Shown here: piece by piece, positions 1 to 11,059 of the stretch
Layout: each line of letters starts with the position of its first letter
How positions within the stretch are numbered: position 1 is the first letter of the stretch
Assembly (NCBI GenBank): GCA_963921795.1
Contig: OY997656.1
Coordinates: 57,125,222 to 57,189,221 of the forward strand
Length of the DNA stretch: 64,000 nt
Direction: 5' to 3'
From: Nannobrachium achirus
Taxonomy: Eukaryota; Chordata; Actinopteri; Myctophiformes; Myctophidae
Made by a program: the position numbers and the translations under genes
Notes under the pieces: model-generated
Told to the model about the DNA's origin: nothing
Database searches by the model: none
Seen by the model: the letters and a program-made list of their open reading frames with translations, nothing else

Positions 1-1240
1 ATCTCTGACGTCATCAAGATTAAGCCCATATCTGGGAAGGCCCATATATGGACATATTGTGTCTGTCCCATGTGGTCTATGAGCAGCAATATTTTGCACT
101 CACTTTGGAACAAATAGCAGCATTTCTTTTTTTTTCTCAGAACAATTTAAATAAATAAAAAAGCTGTATTTAAAATGTTTTTAAAGATAAAAGATAACTG
201 CTCTGTTTATATGAGCAGTAGGTCTAGAGGTCACTCAGTAGTTATGGGTCCAATAGGGTGGTTGTATTTCATTCTCTATTCTTCTTTTATCACAACACTT
301 CACACATGTTACTGCTGTGTTTGCACATTGTTGTATTTCTCCCAGTAGTTATGGGAGTTTTTTTGTTGTTGGTCATGTTTTCAAACTCTCTTTGGGTGTG
401 GTCTGTGTAATCCAGTGGTGTGTTCTACCGTGTAAAGCAAACTATATATCGACACGGTGGGGTCTATGGATTCCTGGCACGTGTACGTCCTTAAGTCCAT
501 ATATGAACATTTACATATATATGGAGTTACAAATGTGCAGTTGGGTATGTGTATGTCCTTTATCTCCATACATGGAGTTCCAGATGCGTCATTGGGTCGG
601 CCTTGCAGGGAAAAAAAGTGTCTAAAATGTGCCTGAATAATGATATTTTATATTGTACAATATGTAAGTACTTTCATGGTGGAAAATGTAGCTTAGAACC
701 TTGCCAGAGTACTGAGCAGTATTTGTACCAAGCGTGGAACCGGTAGGATAACGGTTTGCTGGAACACTTGCCTCGAAGGCCAGTGGTTGCCAGCCAAAGA
801 CTACATCTACATGCCATTGGTGGTCTTTGGGAGTTAGTGATGTTTTCTGTATATGTAAGGTTGCTGAATGATAAACACAAGATCTTTCTACTGGTTATTC
901 CACAGACCACCACAGGGAGAGGTCTACGGTATCGGAAGAAATCTCCTCCAGAAGATATTCAGCGTTGTCAGAGGAACAGCCAGAGATGGATGAGGGACAT
1001 GGAATGTCTGATGCAAGGATGCAACCTGTAGTAAAGTTGGACAGGATAGGTATGTACTGTTTTATTAACAACCTGTAGTAAAGTTGTACAGGATAGGTAT
1101 GTACTGTTTTATTACAAGAATTGTTCCTATTAGTCTGACTTGCTGACACATGCTTTAGTTGAAAGTTACATTACGGTGAGTTGATACTTCCATGATGTGT
1201 GCTTTATTGAATTCACAACAACCTGTCCTGTAGACTATGT
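1..1240 (+). other. Intron of ZNF-A (duplicon copy)
   Basis: No exon is visible. The stretch is collinear with 39091-40110 inside the ZNF-C intron, and part of it (about 210-440) matches 14685-14905 in the ZNF-B intron. This places the window start inside the single large intron of ZNF-A, with exon 1 to the left of the window. It contains a perfect CCATATATGG box at 42-51 and about two copies of a 47-bp unit (1030-1116) that is expanded in the ZNF-C intron. ORFs here are short and not conserved. Confidence 0.75.
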
Positions 1241-1263
1241 GCTCCCATGAAAAAAAAAAAAAA

Positions 1264-1690
1264 AGCGCCACCATGAGGCCGATTCTTGCAAAACACATTT
1301 TTGGACACTGCTCCTACAATCTTTGCCCTAAAATCACGCAAATTGCTACACAGTATGTCTACACTCATCTCATCAACATGGATCTGTCCCATATAGCGCC
1401 ACCTTCAGGCCGATTTTTCAAAACACATTTTTGCACACTGCTCCTACAGATTTTGCCCTAAAATCACGCAAATCGCTACACAGCATGTCTACACTCATGT
1501 CATCAACATGGACCTGTCCCATATAGCGCTACCTTCAGGCCGATTTTTTTAAACACATTTTTGGACACTGCTCCTACAGATTTTGCCCTAAAAACACACA
1601 CATCGCACAGTATCTCTACAGTCATGTAATCAAAACGCATCTGTCCCATCTAGCGCCACCATCAGGACGATTTTGGTAAAACAAACTTTT
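1264..1690. repeat. Tandem array of ~130-bp units
   Basis: About 3.3 copies of a unit that begins AGCGCCACC and includes TTTTGGACACTGCTCCTAC. Unit starts are near 1264, 1395, 1525 and 1652. The same module occurs at 54010-54345 inside a hAT element. Both arrays end in the same CGATTAGGGAGTCTTACTGG motif (1702-1721 here). Confidence 0.85.
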
Positions 1691-1721
1691 GGCCTATCTC
1701 CCGATTAGGGAGTCTTACTGG

Positions 1722-2643
1722 TATAATGTCCATGTATTTGTTAAAGAATCACAGTGCACAGTGTTTAATTATTTATATCCATAATAGATTTGTACCTTAA
1801 AAAACTGCTCTATTGACACGTTTCACATAGATTTAATGTCTTTACTAAATAGTTACTGTATCGATTTTTAATCATTGAATCGAATCGTATTGTATCGCCA
1901 TGAATGAACCATGTATCGTGCTGCATATCATATCGTTGTTCAAATGAATCTTTATACTCATAGTATTTCTTCTTCAAATATTTCCAGATTTCAGATACTG
2001 TCTGCACTCTAATGATCTGTACAAAACTGAAACATGACCATGTCTTGAAGCACATTCTATTAGATGTGAAACAAAATTTGTCCTTTGTTTACTAGTAGTT
2101 TGGATGGAAAAAAATATATATACATTTTAAACTATGACACGTTAACTTTCACCAGACATGTCAAGCTTGCGTGGAGGTGGTTCTGGTTCATTATGTCAGG
2201 CACTTAGCAGTGTGAGCTGTGATTGGTCTAATTTGGATGTGACATACATTAGATACAGACACATCCAGTTGTAAATGGCTTGGCCTACTAACAGCCTAAC
2301 TTACTTCCAAAACGGAGTTAACATGTTGATTGATTGATTGATTGATTGATGAACTGATCAATAAATCAATTGTAATACTTTATCATTATACTTTTAAACA
2401 GCATGGAGGTACTTTACTGTACCTCTATGTTGTTTGTTATATTTAGGCTAAAACCTTAACACACACATACGTGTTAATGATCCAAATTAAATGTGTTCTA
2501 TCACCATAATTCATTTTTCGGGTAACCAAACTAAATATGTATCGATTCTGGTTGCCAGACCCACCTGTTCTTATTTAGTAACTGTTTGGTCAGTCCATTT
2601 TTGGTACCCAGTGTTCACTATTGTTATTTTGTTCTGTTCCTAG
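1722..2643 (+). other. Rest of ZNF-A intron
   Basis: No gene is seen. From about 2095 it is homologous to 15150-15284 and 17617-18482 (ZNF-B intron), and near its end to 44460-44777 (ZNF-C intron). It includes a (TTGA)n tract near 2326-2350. It ends in a pyrimidine-rich acceptor, TTCTGTTCCTAG, at 2632-2643. Confidence 0.75.
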
Positions 2644-3746
2644 ACATCCTGCACGTGGTTGTGTGTGAAGAGGAGGATCCTCCTGAACAGGAGAGGAGCT
2701 CCAGTCTGCTCCAGGAGGAACCAGAGTCTCCACACATTAAAGAGGAACCGGAGGAACCAGAGCCTCCACACATTAAAGAGGAACTGGAGGAACCAGAGCC
2801 TCCACACATTAAAGAGGAACAGGAGGAACCAGAGCCTCCACACATTAAAGAGGAACAGGAGGAACCAGAGCCTCCACACATTAAAGAGGAACAGGAGGAA
2901 CCAGAGCCTCCACACATTAAAGAGGAACTGGAGGAACCAGAGCCTCCACACATTAAAGAGGAACAGGAGGAACCAGAGCCTCCACACATTAAAGAGGAAC
3001 AGGAGGAACCAGAACCTCCACACATTAAAGAGGAACTGGAGGAACCAGAGCCTCCACACATTAAAGAGGAACAGGATGAGATGCTTCAAAGACCAAAGGA
3101 GCCTGGTGGATCAATGTTGACATTATTAGCAGTGATAAGTGAAGTTGGAGGTGTCCACACGGGAGAAAAACCTTTCCAGTGTAAAGTCTGTAACAAGAGA
3201 TTCAGCTTTCCATCTAACCTGAAGAGCCACCAGCGTATCCACACTGGAGAAAAACCTTTCCACTGTAAACTCTGTGACAAGAGTTTCAGTCATTCAGGTA
3301 CCCTGAAAAGACACCATCTTATTCACACTGGAGAAAAACCTTTCCGGTGTGAACATTGTGACAAGAATTTCCGAGATTCTTCTCAACTGATGACGCACAA
3401 GTGTTTCCAGACAGGAGAAAAGCCTCTCCATTGTGAACATTTCGACAAGAGTTCCAGTCAGTCGACTCGTAGAGAAAAACGTTTCCACTGTAAACACTGT
3501 GACGAGAGTTTCAGCTTTTCATATCATCTGAAGATACACCAGCGTTACCACCCAGGAGAAAAAACCTTCCAGTGTAAACTATGTAACAAAAGTTTCAAAT
3601 ACCCAGGTAACCTGAAGAAACATAAGTGTACCCACAATGCAGAAAAACCTTTCAGCTGTGGACATTGTGACAAGAGTTTCAGTCAGTCAAATCACCTAAG
3701 GAAACACCAGCGTATCCACACAAGGGAAAGATCTTCACCATGTTAA
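2644..3746 (+). CDS. ZNF-A last exon: C2H2 zinc-finger protein with acidic IKEE repeats
   Basis: This is the last exon of a multi-finger C2H2 protein, probably a nuclear DNA-binding regulator (family inference). The acceptor AG is at 2642-2643, and the first two exon bases complete a split codon (phase 1), exactly as in the two paralogues. Order: ILHVVVCEEEDPPEQER, ten 12-residue acidic units (2715-3074), a short spacer, then fingers from about 3175. Five fingers are canonical, several joined by TGEKP linkers. Two are decayed: one ends in Gln instead of the last His, and the next has Phe for the second Cys. Compared with ZNF-B, about 32 residues between the acidic region and finger 1 are missing in frame. 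Exon 1 is outside the window. The DNA target is unknown. Confidence 0.85.
2715..3074 (+). repeat. Coding minisatellite, 10 x 36 bp (EEPEPPHIKEEQ)
   Basis: Ten in-frame 36-bp units encode variants of EEPEPPHIKEEQ, with Q, L or P at the last position. Each unit carries IKEE, which fits the SUMO-attachment consensus (hydrophobic-Lys-x-Glu). The homologous positions hold five units in ZNF-B and two in ZNF-C. Long ORFs in other frames here are artefacts of the repeat. Confidence 0.95.
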
Positions 3747-4033
3747 TCCTTGTGACAAGAGTTTCAGTCATTTAAGTGCTCTGAAAAGAGTGCATTCACA
3801 CCAAGGGATAAATAATTCAACAGCTGTATGTTGGCAGGAGGTTGGATAGACGAACGAACAAACAAACATAGTATAGTGCTTTATACTGATCCTGTCAACA
3901 GAGGTCTTCCTTTAGGAATTGACTTAGGAGACATTTTCCTGATCCTTTGTTTTTCTTCTTATACAATGCAACGTTACAGAAATTAGTTTTAGATGTTAAC
4001 ACATATGGTGCCAACCCCGAGTTTCCCGAGTTT

Positions 4034-4161
4034 GTATTGGTACCAACGCTTTTTTTTTATTATCATGTTTTTATTGTACTGGAGCTTCCGAGCATAAGAT
4101 TTTCACATGTTGTACCCAGTGCATCTAAGTGACCAATAAAGTGAATCTGAATCTGAATCTG
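4034..4161 (+). mobile_element. Short non-LTR retrotransposon 3' end with long target duplication
   Basis: The fragment ends in AATAAAGTGAATCTGAATCTG, the kind of tail left by target-primed reverse transcription. It is flanked by a direct repeat of about 25 bp beginning TGCCAACCCCGAG (4008 and 4162). The clade is not assigned. Confidence 0.6.
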
Positions 4162-4187
4162 TGCCAACCCCGAGTTTCCCGAGTTTG

Positions 4188-4605
4188 GGCCGTTTTTGAA
4201 GAAAATCATTTTTTTTTCTTTCTTTTTTGACCTCTAGAAATGTGTTGGGCATGATCGCGATCGCGAAATTGCATGTTTAACCCCCATACCAACCCATTCT
4301 TTCAAACATGGCAGCCATGTTTGTTTACATCTGAAGAAAACATAATGGCTGATAAATCATGAATGCCTGAACGGATTTCCAAGCAGATTTTTTTGTTTGA
4401 AAGCTGTGAACAGTGGGCACACACGTGGTGCATCATCTAGGCATGGGCGTGCACGATCCGTGCACTATAAATTACATGGAAGTCTATGGAGACCATGGCA
4501 TCAAGGGACATTGAAGAGAAAAAAATCATGGCACCTTAATAGTAATTTTGTTTTTTGTTTTTCCCCAAAATATCTGTGTGTTATTAACCTATATTGTTGT
4601 ATCAT
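4188..4605 (-). mobile_element. Dispersed element, degraded copy
   Basis: In inverse orientation it matches the TTAA-flanked element at 42733-43164. Shared stretches include GGCATGGGCGTGCACGATCC and the part around AAACATGGCAGCCATG. It has no clear termini here. Confidence 0.5.
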
Positions 4606-6489
4606 CCCACCATTGAAATGAACCTACCAAGATGGCTACACCTTCACTGAAAGGTTTCTCAAGCCATAAATGACCCTTTAAAGTTCACACTATCAAATGT
4701 AGGTAGAGCTATTTTCTTTTCTAGATTGTTAGTTTTTATATTATGATTTAATGTGATTTGTACAAGAGTACTCTTTGTACAAGAATACTTTCCCTATGAA
4801 TGCCTGCCCAATTAACCCAAATTAACTAAAGGAAATAATTTGCGTATATGAATGAAGACAATAGTAGTTAAGCATTAAGTACACTTAATGCAATGTCTTT
4901 GATCCTTATTAATAAGTTATATTACATAAGTGGTGTGATGTGATGGCAAATAAAAGCCTATTGAAAGCATGCATACTCACTCATTGATATCACACAAACA
5001 CATGCATCACAATTTATTATTATAAGGAAGGTTAACCATAACCTATGTTGTTTAAAGGGGCCCCACCATGAATTTCACATTTTTCTTTTCTTTTTTTTTT
5101 TCCTTCTTTTTTTTTTGGTCTTTCCAGTGTCTCTTCCAAAATTGTCTTGGATTGGATTGACTCTGTATCGTTCCAATTTTAGCCCAAAGACAGCGCCCCG
5201 TTGCCAACAAAGGGCATTTTAGTATTGCATCTGAAATGGCATGGAATTAGAGACAGACAGAACATGAAATTTAAATATCCGAGTGTTTTTTTAAGGCTAA
5301 AACCTGTATAAAACCGTATTATGGACCAATATTTATAAATATATATATATATTTTGAAAAGCAGAATTTGTTTTGGAGGCAGGAGTCAGACTACATTTTA
5401 GTATTACCATCACCAGATTACAGTTACAGTTACCGTTGTTTCCTGTTGAGATTGACACATTTCCTGGGGCAAGCTGCCCAGATCACACATGTCACACGTG
5501 TCCTCTTATGTTTTCACTCTCAAAAAGCGCCTGCATTATAGTGCATTTGAAACTACATTGCAGTGCACATCATGGGGTGATCACTGCTTGCCTCCTGTGA
5601 ATTGTTTTATTTTACTCATGTTTATTTTCTGTTTATTTCGTTGCTGAGTGAGGTCCGCAGACAAAGTGACGTGAGTGAGATGAAAAAAAAAACTGGGTGA
5701 AATGTGCCAATCTCAACAGGAAACATTGGTAGTAGCGAGCAGGAGATGCACACACATCCAACGGTGCAGGATCAAAAATGGAGAACTGAAAAGGAAAGTA
5801 GGTCTGCACACCGTCTTAATGCTCCTCAAATAATAACACCTGGAACACTTTTATGCATTATTACTTAAACCATTATTGTATACTTTAACTAATGAAATAT
5901 AGCAGATATACATTATCTCTGGGCGAGGGGTCCAGAATGAGTGCAGGACTGAATTTATCAAAACCTCTTTGGGAAGCACAACGTATGGGGCACACAAGTG
6001 GCAGGTGGTGTCATTACTCCACGCCAATCAATTGTGTGACAGTTTACAGTTTAGACATTTGAGTCATTCCACGAAACCGGTACGATTTGACTTGAGGTCC
6101 CTCTAATCCTTTTAGCTGTATTTTATCTATTTGGTCACCAAAATATCTTTGTTATTTCAACAATGTATCTGATTTCCTAATGTCATGCATGCCATGTGGT
6201 CTCTTCTTAATCACCACAGGTAGAGTAATTGCCATCTTGAGTAAAAAATCTCAACCCCGTTATCAATGTCAACCCTGTTAAATGGATTATTCCATATAAA
6301 AATATTAATTTAATTCCTGAGATGGGAAAATATGTTAGGTAATAATCAGTATAATAAGCAAGATAATATGTCAGATCAATCTAGAAAGAATAATAATAGG
6401 GTAGACCACGCACCTAATCAGTAAAAAAAAAAATCTATCTAGCTTCATGTGTGGTCATCGAGGGAAGGGGAGTGTTTCAGTAGTGCTAT

Positions 6490-6795
6490 GTTTATTGTTT
6501 TTTTTTTAATCATTTTTATCCCACAATTTTGTAACCCATTTTTTTCACCCAGTGCCAATTGCCTATGTAACCCTGGGCTCTGCTCTCCCTCTGCCGCGCC
6601 TGGGGAGACAACGGGCTGACTTCATGCCTCCTTCTATGCATGAGGCGTCCAAGTTGTTTCTTGTCACCTGACAGTGGAGATTTCCCTGGCGTGGACGTAG
6701 CGCGTGGAAGGAACACGTTATTCCAACCTGTTCCTTTCCCCTCCATCAGGCGCCCCGGCTGGCGAAGCGCTAACCACTGTGCCACTGTGCCCCCT
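6490..6795 (-). mobile_element. tRNA-derived SINE
   Basis: Read on the minus strand it begins GGGGGCACAGTGGCACAGTGG, continuing TTAGCGC, a Pol III A-box-like head. A B-box-like GGTTGGAAT follows about 45 nt later, and the element ends in a poly-A run (the T run at 6499-6508 on +). This layout is typical of fish tRNA-derived SINEs. Confidence 0.65.
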
Positions 6796-6894
6796 GGTAG
6801 TGCTATGGGTTAAGGTGGAGTCTGAAAAGGTGAGTATTCAGTCCACGGCAGAAGCTAGGGATAGTGGGGCGGTTAACCAAACCAATTGTGCATT

Positions 6895-9432
6895 TTATGA
6901 CAGAAGCATGAAACTTTCTACAGTGTTTCTATATACTATGAAGTTTGTTTTCAGACGTGGAAGCACTTCTGAATTGACCTCTGCGGCCCCCGAAATCCAA
7001 GATGTCTGTCCAAAAAAGTGTTTTTACCTTTATAACTCCAAATGCATTGATTTTAAGACCAATACATGTATTAAAGTTGAATATAAAATCAGGCATTGCG
7101 GACATTTTGGTACCAGGTACGTGTCTGTATCCATTTCAGTTCTTGAGATACAGCATATAGGTACACCTGAGTCTGTAAAAGTACCTATATGTTGTATCTC
7201 AAAAACTGTAATAGATACAGACACATACTTGGTACCAAAATATCCGCAATGCCCAACTTTATATTCAACTATAATATGTTTATGGGTCTTAAAACCAATG
7301 CTTTTGACGTTATAAAGGAATAAACACTTTTTTGGACGGACATCTTGGATTTCGGGGGCCACCATCTTTGATTTTCAAGTGGCTCGGCTTCTTAAATCAA
7401 AGAGTGGCCTCCAAAGATGATGTGTACCAATTTTCACGCTTGTATCACAGAGTGAACGATTGCTCTTATTATTTCCTGTACTATGAGGCAAGTTTACACT
7501 TGCCTGTAAGTGGAAACCAGTGCACAAACTGTTCCAAGTATCTGGCCTCAAGAGGTTCTTAAGTTTAAAGCTGGGGGACCAACCTGCCTTCTACCATGTG
7601 CCAGCCACAACTCATTGGTGAGGGCTTTGGATACCCTTGTTGATAGTGGATCCTTGGACTGACACATGATGATGAAGACAGCAAGAATCAAAAGATATCA
7701 CATCTTCCAATAGGAGAATGTTTATGATCTAGTGTCTCTGACAACTGGTGATGTTGATTCAGAAGATACACTGAAGGACCTTGGAAAGCTGCAGTCTGGC
7801 AAGAAAATGATCACTTAATTTGTTGGGAACCAATTGGTCACAAAGAATAAAGACTTCCACGACAGCCTCTCCAAAAACATCCTCAAGCCTCTACAGTGCA
7901 GAGTGCTCTCACTGCCAGTTCACTATAAGAAAAAAGAGAGCCTGGAAATTGTTCCAGCCCTCAACTTCTCCATAACTTTGGTGAGGATGAAGTACCAAGT
8001 ACAGCTACTATCTCATTGGCAGTTTGTATGCACACTCTATGCCCCCAACTCAACAGCAAATCAATTCATGCAGTTTCTGTGGCCTGTTTTGAAAACTGAA
8101 AGCCAATATTGATACAATGCCGCCAACAAGTGATGCCCTTGCCCTGCACATCATGAGGACCCACTATCAACAAGGGTATCCAAAGCCCTCACCAATGAAT
8201 TGTGGCTGGCACATGGTAGAAGGCAGGTTGGTCCCCCAGCTTTAAACTTAAAGAGGTGGTGCCATAGTTTTGTACTTTTTCTGTTTTTCATGTGTCTAGG
8301 AGGTTGAAAGTACTTCATTAGACCCCCTGATGTGTTTTTTTTTTGAGAAATGATGTATTCTCTTAGTATTTGTTTGTTTTCTCTTGGAGGCTGCCCCTTG
8401 TGGTCAAAAGTGTCAGTTAAAAAACACAGATACTAAGTGTGTCACAGTATCAACTCCTCCCCAATTGCCATTCACCCAACACTGTGGGGTGTGGCTATAT
8501 CAGCTGGGTCACCACCCACCATGCCATCCATGCATACTTAATGAACTGGGGGTGTGGCCACATAAAAACCCAATTTTAACTCTTTCTGTATACTTCAATC
8601 ATGGCACCACCTCTTTAAGAACCTCTTCAGGCCAGATGGAACAGTTTGTGCACTGGTTTCCACTTACAGGCAAGTGTAAACCAGTGCAGTATAGGGCATT
8701 GTCTCTGTCATAAAAGAGGGCTTTACTGAAGTGGAGCATATGGATGTGCCTGTGCAGCTTGGTACAAAAACTAATTTGACAATGAAGAAACTGACAATGA
8801 AGAATTAGATCTTGATCAGGAGTCTTACCTCATAGTACAGGAAATAATAAGAGCAATCGTTCACTCTGTGATACAAGCGTGAAAATTGGTACACATCATC
8901 TTTGGAGGCCACTCTTTGATTTAAGAATCCGAGCCACGTGAAAATCAAAGATGGCGGCCCCCGAAATCCAAGATGTCCGTCCAAAAAAGTGTTTTTTCCT
9001 TTATAACTCCAAAAGCATTGGTTTTAAGACCCATAAACATATTATAGTTGAATATAAAGTTGGGCATTGCGGATAATTTGGTACCAAGTATGTGTCTGTA
9101 TCTATTACAGTTTTTGAGATACAACATATAGGTACTTTAACAGACTCAGGTGTACCTATATGTTGTATCTCAAGAACTGAAATGGATACAGACACGTACC
9201 TGGTACCAAAATGTCCGCAATGCCTGATTTCATATTCAACTTTAATACATTCATGGGTCTTAAAATCAATGCATTTGGAGTTATAAAGGTAAAAACACTT
9301 TTTTGGACGGACATCTTGGATTTTGGGGGCCGCAGAGGTCAATTCAGAAGTGCTTCCACGTCTGAAAACAAACTTCATAGTATATAGAAACACTGTAGAA
9401 AGTTTCATGCTTCTGTCATAAAATGCACAATA
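6895..9432. mobile_element. ~2.5-kb fold-back element with nested inverted repeats
   Basis: Almost the whole stretch is a set of nested inverted pairs. 6895-7010 pairs with 9310-9432, 7380-7500 with 8825-8945, 7495-7562 with 8615-8690, and 7562-7660 with 8160-8252. The sub-arms 7010-7330 and 8970-9310 are themselves palindromic, both carrying GGTACCAAA and TTGTATCTCAA. No transposase ORF is visible; ORFs are unrelated to known domains. A TTAA element is inserted at 8253-8614. Confidence 0.75.
8253..8614. mobile_element. 362-bp MITE with TTAA target duplication
   Basis: The termini AGAGGTGGTGCCAT and ATGGCACCACCTCT are inverted repeats, flanked by TTAA at 8249-8252 and 8615-8618. TTAA duplication is used by the piggyBac and Kolobok superfamilies. 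It interrupts one arm of the larger fold-back element. No ORF of interest. Confidence 0.8.
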
Positions 9433-9735
9433 CCTTCCATATAATGAGCTTAACAGCCCCACTAGGAGTGAGTCTGTTGTTCTAAGTGTGACAGGGAGTT
9501 TATTCCACAGTTTGGGGGCTAGGAGGGAAAATTGTCTTGGACAAGTGGATTTTTGTCCTGGTTTTTTTTTTAGCAAGGGTTCTGTCAGCATCCCTCTGTT
9601 GGCTGATCTGAGTGAACAGGTGGGGTTGTAGGGGTTGATCAGGTTTTGGAGGTATGGAGGAACCATACCTTTGGATGCTTTGACCCATAAGTTTGTGCTT
9701 CCCAAACATGTGTTCTCAAAGGAAGTTTTCATATT
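9433..9735 (-). pseudogene. LINE reverse-transcriptase C-terminal fragment
   Basis: On the minus strand the translation includes PPYLQNLINPY, LRSANRGMLTEP and FSLLAPKLWNKLPVTLR. This pattern is common at the C-terminus of CR1/L2/Rex1-type LINE ORF2 proteins. It runs without a boundary into the fold-back element, so it is a relic. Confidence 0.6.
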
Positions 9736-9928
9736 ATGTTCAATCCAGCAGTCGTTTGGACTACTTCTGTTTAAACCAGTGGTTATAAAACATTTTCATG
9801 TTAAGGTAATTGTCTGCATAATTGTCTCGTTCTTCTGCTATACCACAAAAATGTGGAACGCCTTACCGAAGGTCCTAAAAGAGTGTGGATCACTAGCATC
9901 CTTTAAAATCGCCCTGAACAACCACTTA

Positions 9929-10121
9929 AGCTGGTTGCACACTGCTGCGTTTTTCGGGCAGAATATCGGAGTGAATTTCGGAGCGCGCAAAGAAAAAATT
10001 TACCTCACGTTAAGTCAGTCACGTTTGCACACTGCCGCCCGTTTCGCGCACCACTCGGTCCCTTGATCTCGCTATCTCTCTCTCTCCTTGCCCTGAAAAA
10101 CGCAGCAGTGTGCAAAGACCT
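9929..10121. mobile_element. 193-bp MITE, TTA target duplication (Harbinger-like)
   Basis: Imperfect terminal inverted repeats contain TTGCACACTGCTGCGTTTTT and its complement. The flanking TTA at 9926-9928 and 10122-10124 is the three-base duplication typical of PIF/Harbinger. The uninterrupted LINE sequence (CCACTTACAGGCAG) is seen at 36731 and confirms the insertion. Confidence 0.75.
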
Positions 10122-10346
10122 TTACAGGCAGCAGCCGTTTGCAACTGGTAAAAACAAACATAGCCCAGCCCTACCCTCCCCCTGACCCTTCTTTGTATTT
10201 ACCTATTGTACGTTTTTATTTTACTTTTTCTTTAATTGTTTTTTAAAACGTTTTCCCTTTTTTTCCTGGCTATATCTAATGCATAGTACTGTGTTCTATC
10301 TGTCTGTCTTTCAATGTTATATAAGATACTTCAATGGTTTCCCATG

Positions 10347-10494
10347 TGTAGTGAAGTGATACGCGGAAGCGGGGATTGAACCCGGGACTCCCACTCGCCA
10401 GTCCAACGCACAACCAGTCGTGCTAATAGGGCTGAGCACGATTAGCAGGGCTGTTGTCGCTGGTTCATGGCTGGTACTAACTGTGGGGGCTACA
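10347..10494 (-). repeat. TRIM LTR (3' LTR in element orientation)
   Basis: It carries the tRNA-like segment on the minus strand. The anticodon arm does not pair, and the acceptor stem is absent, so this is tRNA-derived and not an intact tRNA gene. It has about five extra bases near its + strand start compared with the other LTR, plus a few further differences. Confidence 0.8.
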
Positions 10495-10600
10495 ATCACC
10501 CCCCTGATCTTTGGAGCACGCCCTCGCGCTTCACACTTCACGCCGCGGACCGCCGCACGTGATGTGGACCTGTCCCTCACGCGAGGATATCACGCTCCTC

Positions 10601-10618
10601 ATCCTGCCGACAACGCCA
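10601..10618 (-). other. TRIM primer-binding site (tRNA-Ser-like)
   Basis: On + the 18 bases read ATCCTGCCGACAACGCCA, which has the form of a tRNA 3' end with CCA and resembles vertebrate tRNA-Ser(AGA). The same 18 bases are the primer-binding site of the Ty3/gypsy element (34517-34534). Confidence 0.75.
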
Positions 10619-10621
10619 GAT

Positions 10622-10761
10622 TGTAGTGATACGCGGAAGCGGGGATTGAACCCGGGACTCCCACTCGCCAGTCCAACGCACAACCAGTCGTGCTAGGGCT
10701 GAGCCCGATTAGCAGGGCTGTTGTCGCTGGTTCATGGCTGGTACTAACTGTGGGGGCTACA
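10622..10761 (-). repeat. TRIM LTR (5' LTR in element orientation)
   Basis: Near-identical to the copy at 10347-10494, with the same TG...CA ends, A box and B box. Confidence 0.8.
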
Positions 10762-11059
10762 CATGGAAATAAGCTTAGTCTTTTCTAGGATCTCCTTTTA
10801 GTAGACCTTGTACCAGTGAACTGTACCGTCATGAAACTGTACCTTTTCCTATGCAAACTTCTAATAGTCTTCAATCAATCAATCAATCAATCAATCCGGC
10901 ATCCGCATCTGAGAACATTTATGATTTTCAATCCCCATATTATTTAAAAACGTGACACGTTGTGAATTGTTTATCTGCAATTTTTCCATTAGCCAAACTA
11001 TAGCCTATATGGGCATTGTCTTTTCATTTGGGCTTGTCTCCATATATCTGGTTCCATAT

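Larger units (their letters stand above)
3747..6420 (+). other. 3' flank of ZNF-A (duplicon)
   Basis: No gene is seen. The stretch is collinear with 24687-26400 (after ZNF-B) and 45917-47810 (after ZNF-C), so it belongs to the duplicated unit. It contains a LINE-tail insertion (4034-4161) and a dispersed element (about 4188-4600) that reappears inverted at 42733-43164. Confidence 0.7.
10347..10761 (-). mobile_element. Miniature LTR retrotransposon (TRIM) with tRNA-like LTRs
   Basis: Two direct repeats, 10347-10494 (148 bp) and 10622-10761 (140 bp), both have TG...CA ends. They bracket a 127-bp non-coding internal part. A 4-bp duplication, CATG, lies at 10343-10346 and 10762-10765. Read on the minus strand, three bases separate the 5' LTR from an 18-nt primer-binding site (10601-10618). 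A purine tract, AGGGGGGTGAT, precedes the 3' LTR. Each LTR contains an A-box-like TAGCACGACTGG with a perfect GCAC/GTGC D stem, and a B box GGTTCAATCC. Hence it resembles a tRNA promoter inside an LTR. There is no coding capacity, so mobilisation in trans is inferred. Confidence 0.8.
9826..10905 (+). mobile_element. LINE 3' end, copy C (with two nested insertions)
   Basis: It is the same family as the copies at 11060-12810 and 29499-37118. It keeps the last ORF2 codons (around MWNALPKVLKECGSLASF), the 3' UTR and a (TCAA)n tail. The copy is split by a 193-bp MITE (9929-10121) and by the miniature LTR element (10347-10761). Confidence 0.8.

Noticed and set aside
2624-3089. Long minus-strand and second-frame ORFs over the acidic repeat
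   Set aside because: They are out-of-frame readings of the 36-bp repeat; the same artefact appears at 18412-18779.
6704-7365. 203-codon + ORF and 111-codon - ORF
   Set aside because: They read through a SINE and palindromic repeat arms and are mirrored in the opposite arm.
9001-9732. 243-codon minus ORF as one gene
   Set aside because: Its first part is a LINE C-terminal relic and the rest is fold-back element sequence; it is a chance fusion.
10347-10761. Two tandem functional tRNA genes
   Set aside because: The anticodon arm does not pair and no acceptor stem is found; the direct repeats, TG...CA ends and CATG duplication fit an LTR structure better.
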